Below are positions 63,393 through 64,000 of a DNA stretch of 64,000 bases, piece by piece; within the stretch, counting starts at the first letter, position 1; each line of letters begins with the position of its first letter. A program made the position numbers and the translations under genes. The DNA is from Telmatospirillum sp. (GTDB lineage: Bacteria; Pseudomonadota; Alphaproteobacteria; Rhodospirillales; Magnetospirillaceae): contig JARLJB010000058.1 in assembly GCA_031291415.1 (NCBI GenBank), positions 1 through 64,000 of the forward strand, in the 5' to 3' direction. The notes under the pieces were generated by a model. The model was not told the DNA's origin. It worked only from the letters and a program-made list of their open reading frames with translations, and searched no databases.

Positions 63393-64000
63393 CCGGCGTT
63401 TTATGGACCAGCGAGGAAGCAGCGACAGCCGTCGATGGCCGGAGATCCGGACCGGCGTGGTTGGCTCGCGGAATTTCCATCGACAGCCGGACGCTGGCCG
63501 AGGGTGATCTGTTCATCGCCCTGGCCGGACCTAACCACGACGGCCACGATCATGTCGCCGCCGCCCTGGCGAACGGTGCCGCCGCCGCGCTCGTGCACAA
63601 GGTTCCCTTCGGCGTCGGCGACGACGCCCCGCTGATTCTCGTCGAGAACACGCAGACCGGCCTCGAGGCCCTGGCCGCCGCCGCCCGCCGCCGGTCGGCG
63701 GCACGGATCATCGCCGTCACCGGCAGCGTCGGGAAAACCGGCACCAAGGAGATGCTCAGACTGGCATTGTCGGCCGTCGGCCAGACCCATGTCACCCAAG
63801 GCAACCTCAACAATCATTGGGGCGTACCGCTGTCGCTGGCCCGTCTCCCGCGCGAGGCGCGTTTCGCGGTGTTCGAACTGGGCATGAACCATGTCGGCGA
63901 AATCACGCCGCTGACCTGCCTGGTGCGTCCGCACATCGCCATCATCACATCCGTCGAAGCGGTGCATATGGCGTATTTCACGTCGACCCGGCAGATCGCC
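63389..64000 (+). CDS. murF: UDP-MurNAc-tripeptide-D-Ala-D-Ala ligase MurF (partial, runs off the end)
   Basis: The first 204 codons are present. The N-terminal UDP-binding domain (SIDSRTLAEGDLFIALAG) and the ATP-binding P-loop TGSVGKTGTKE are clear, followed by the conserved QGNLNNHWGVPL block. It adds D-Ala-D-Ala to the UDP-MurNAc tripeptide after MurE. It starts at the ATG overlapping the murE stop. The C-terminal ligase domain lies beyond the window. Confidence 0.95.
   Translation, partial: MTGVLWTSEEAATAVDGRRSGPAWLARGISIDSRTLAEGDLFIALAGPNHDGHDHVAAALANGAAAALVHKVPFGVGDDAPLILVENTQTGLEALAAAARRRSAARIIAVTGSVGKTGTKEMLRLALSAVGQTHVTQGNLNNHWGVPLSLARLPREARFAVFELGMNHVGEITPLTCLVRPHIAIITSVEAVHMAYFTSTRQIA

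Overview
The window is high-GC chromosomal DNA of an alphaproteobacterium, most likely of the Rhodospirillales/Rhodospirillaceae type. The basis is the protein families present, the RNase P RNA placed next to a dcw cell-division cluster, and genes packed tightly with many ATGA-type stop/start overlaps. The assignment rests on gene content and general knowledge; no alignment was run. No rRNA, tRNA, CRISPR array or intact integrase/transposase was found. A promoter-like sequence at the extreme left edge points out of the window.

Layout. (1) 0.2-9.5 kb: a minus-strand run of yccS, class A acid phosphatase and DUF763, then a GH13 glycosidase coupled to a LysE exporter, an ArsC/YffB-like protein and fucO, followed by a plus-strand yoaK gene. 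(2) 9.5-16.5 kb: pirin and a divergent LysR regulator, a methyltransferase, gapA, and a DeoR-MFS-VOC operon. (3) 16.6-20.3 kb: a scarred block with a frameshifted AraC gene, an SDR/GH1 chimeric pseudogene, an intact SDR and an AraC regulator. (4) 20.5-26.5 kb: an accessory island ending at the 3' end of guaA. It holds a DUF1778 antitoxin with a truncated GNAT toxin, hipBA with several operators, a SWIM/SNF2 helicase, a MobF relaxase remnant and an HVO_A0114-type HTH gene. (5) 26.5-29.3 kb: guaA, a ProX-type deacylase and a DinB-family protein.

(6) 29.6-37.6 kb: a catabolic locus with two paralogous GntR regulators that share a 14-bp upstream motif, a divergent DHDPS/NAL-family lyase, a ribokinase-family kinase and a complete sugar ABC importer. 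(7) 37.8-45.3 kb: a CusCBA-type metal efflux operon with two small periplasmic proteins. (8) 45.5-52.5 kb: a YgiQ radical-SAM protein, then LysR, agmatinase-family ureohydrolase, polyamine-type binding protein and DcaP-type porin. (9) 53.3-57 kb: a DjlA-like co-chaperone, an ABC-F ATPase, a nested repeat/MITE cluster and a peptidoglycan amidase. (10) 57.1-64 kb: rnpB, a MraZ operator, then mraZ-rsmH-ftsL-ftsI-murE-murF, with murF running off the end.

The most unusual non-coding content is a set of dispersed palindromic repeats. Two families each have two copies here whose stems differ by compensatory base changes. There is also a 191-bp MITE with 17-bp terminal inverted repeats and a 10-bp target duplication, inserted inside an older palindromic repeat.
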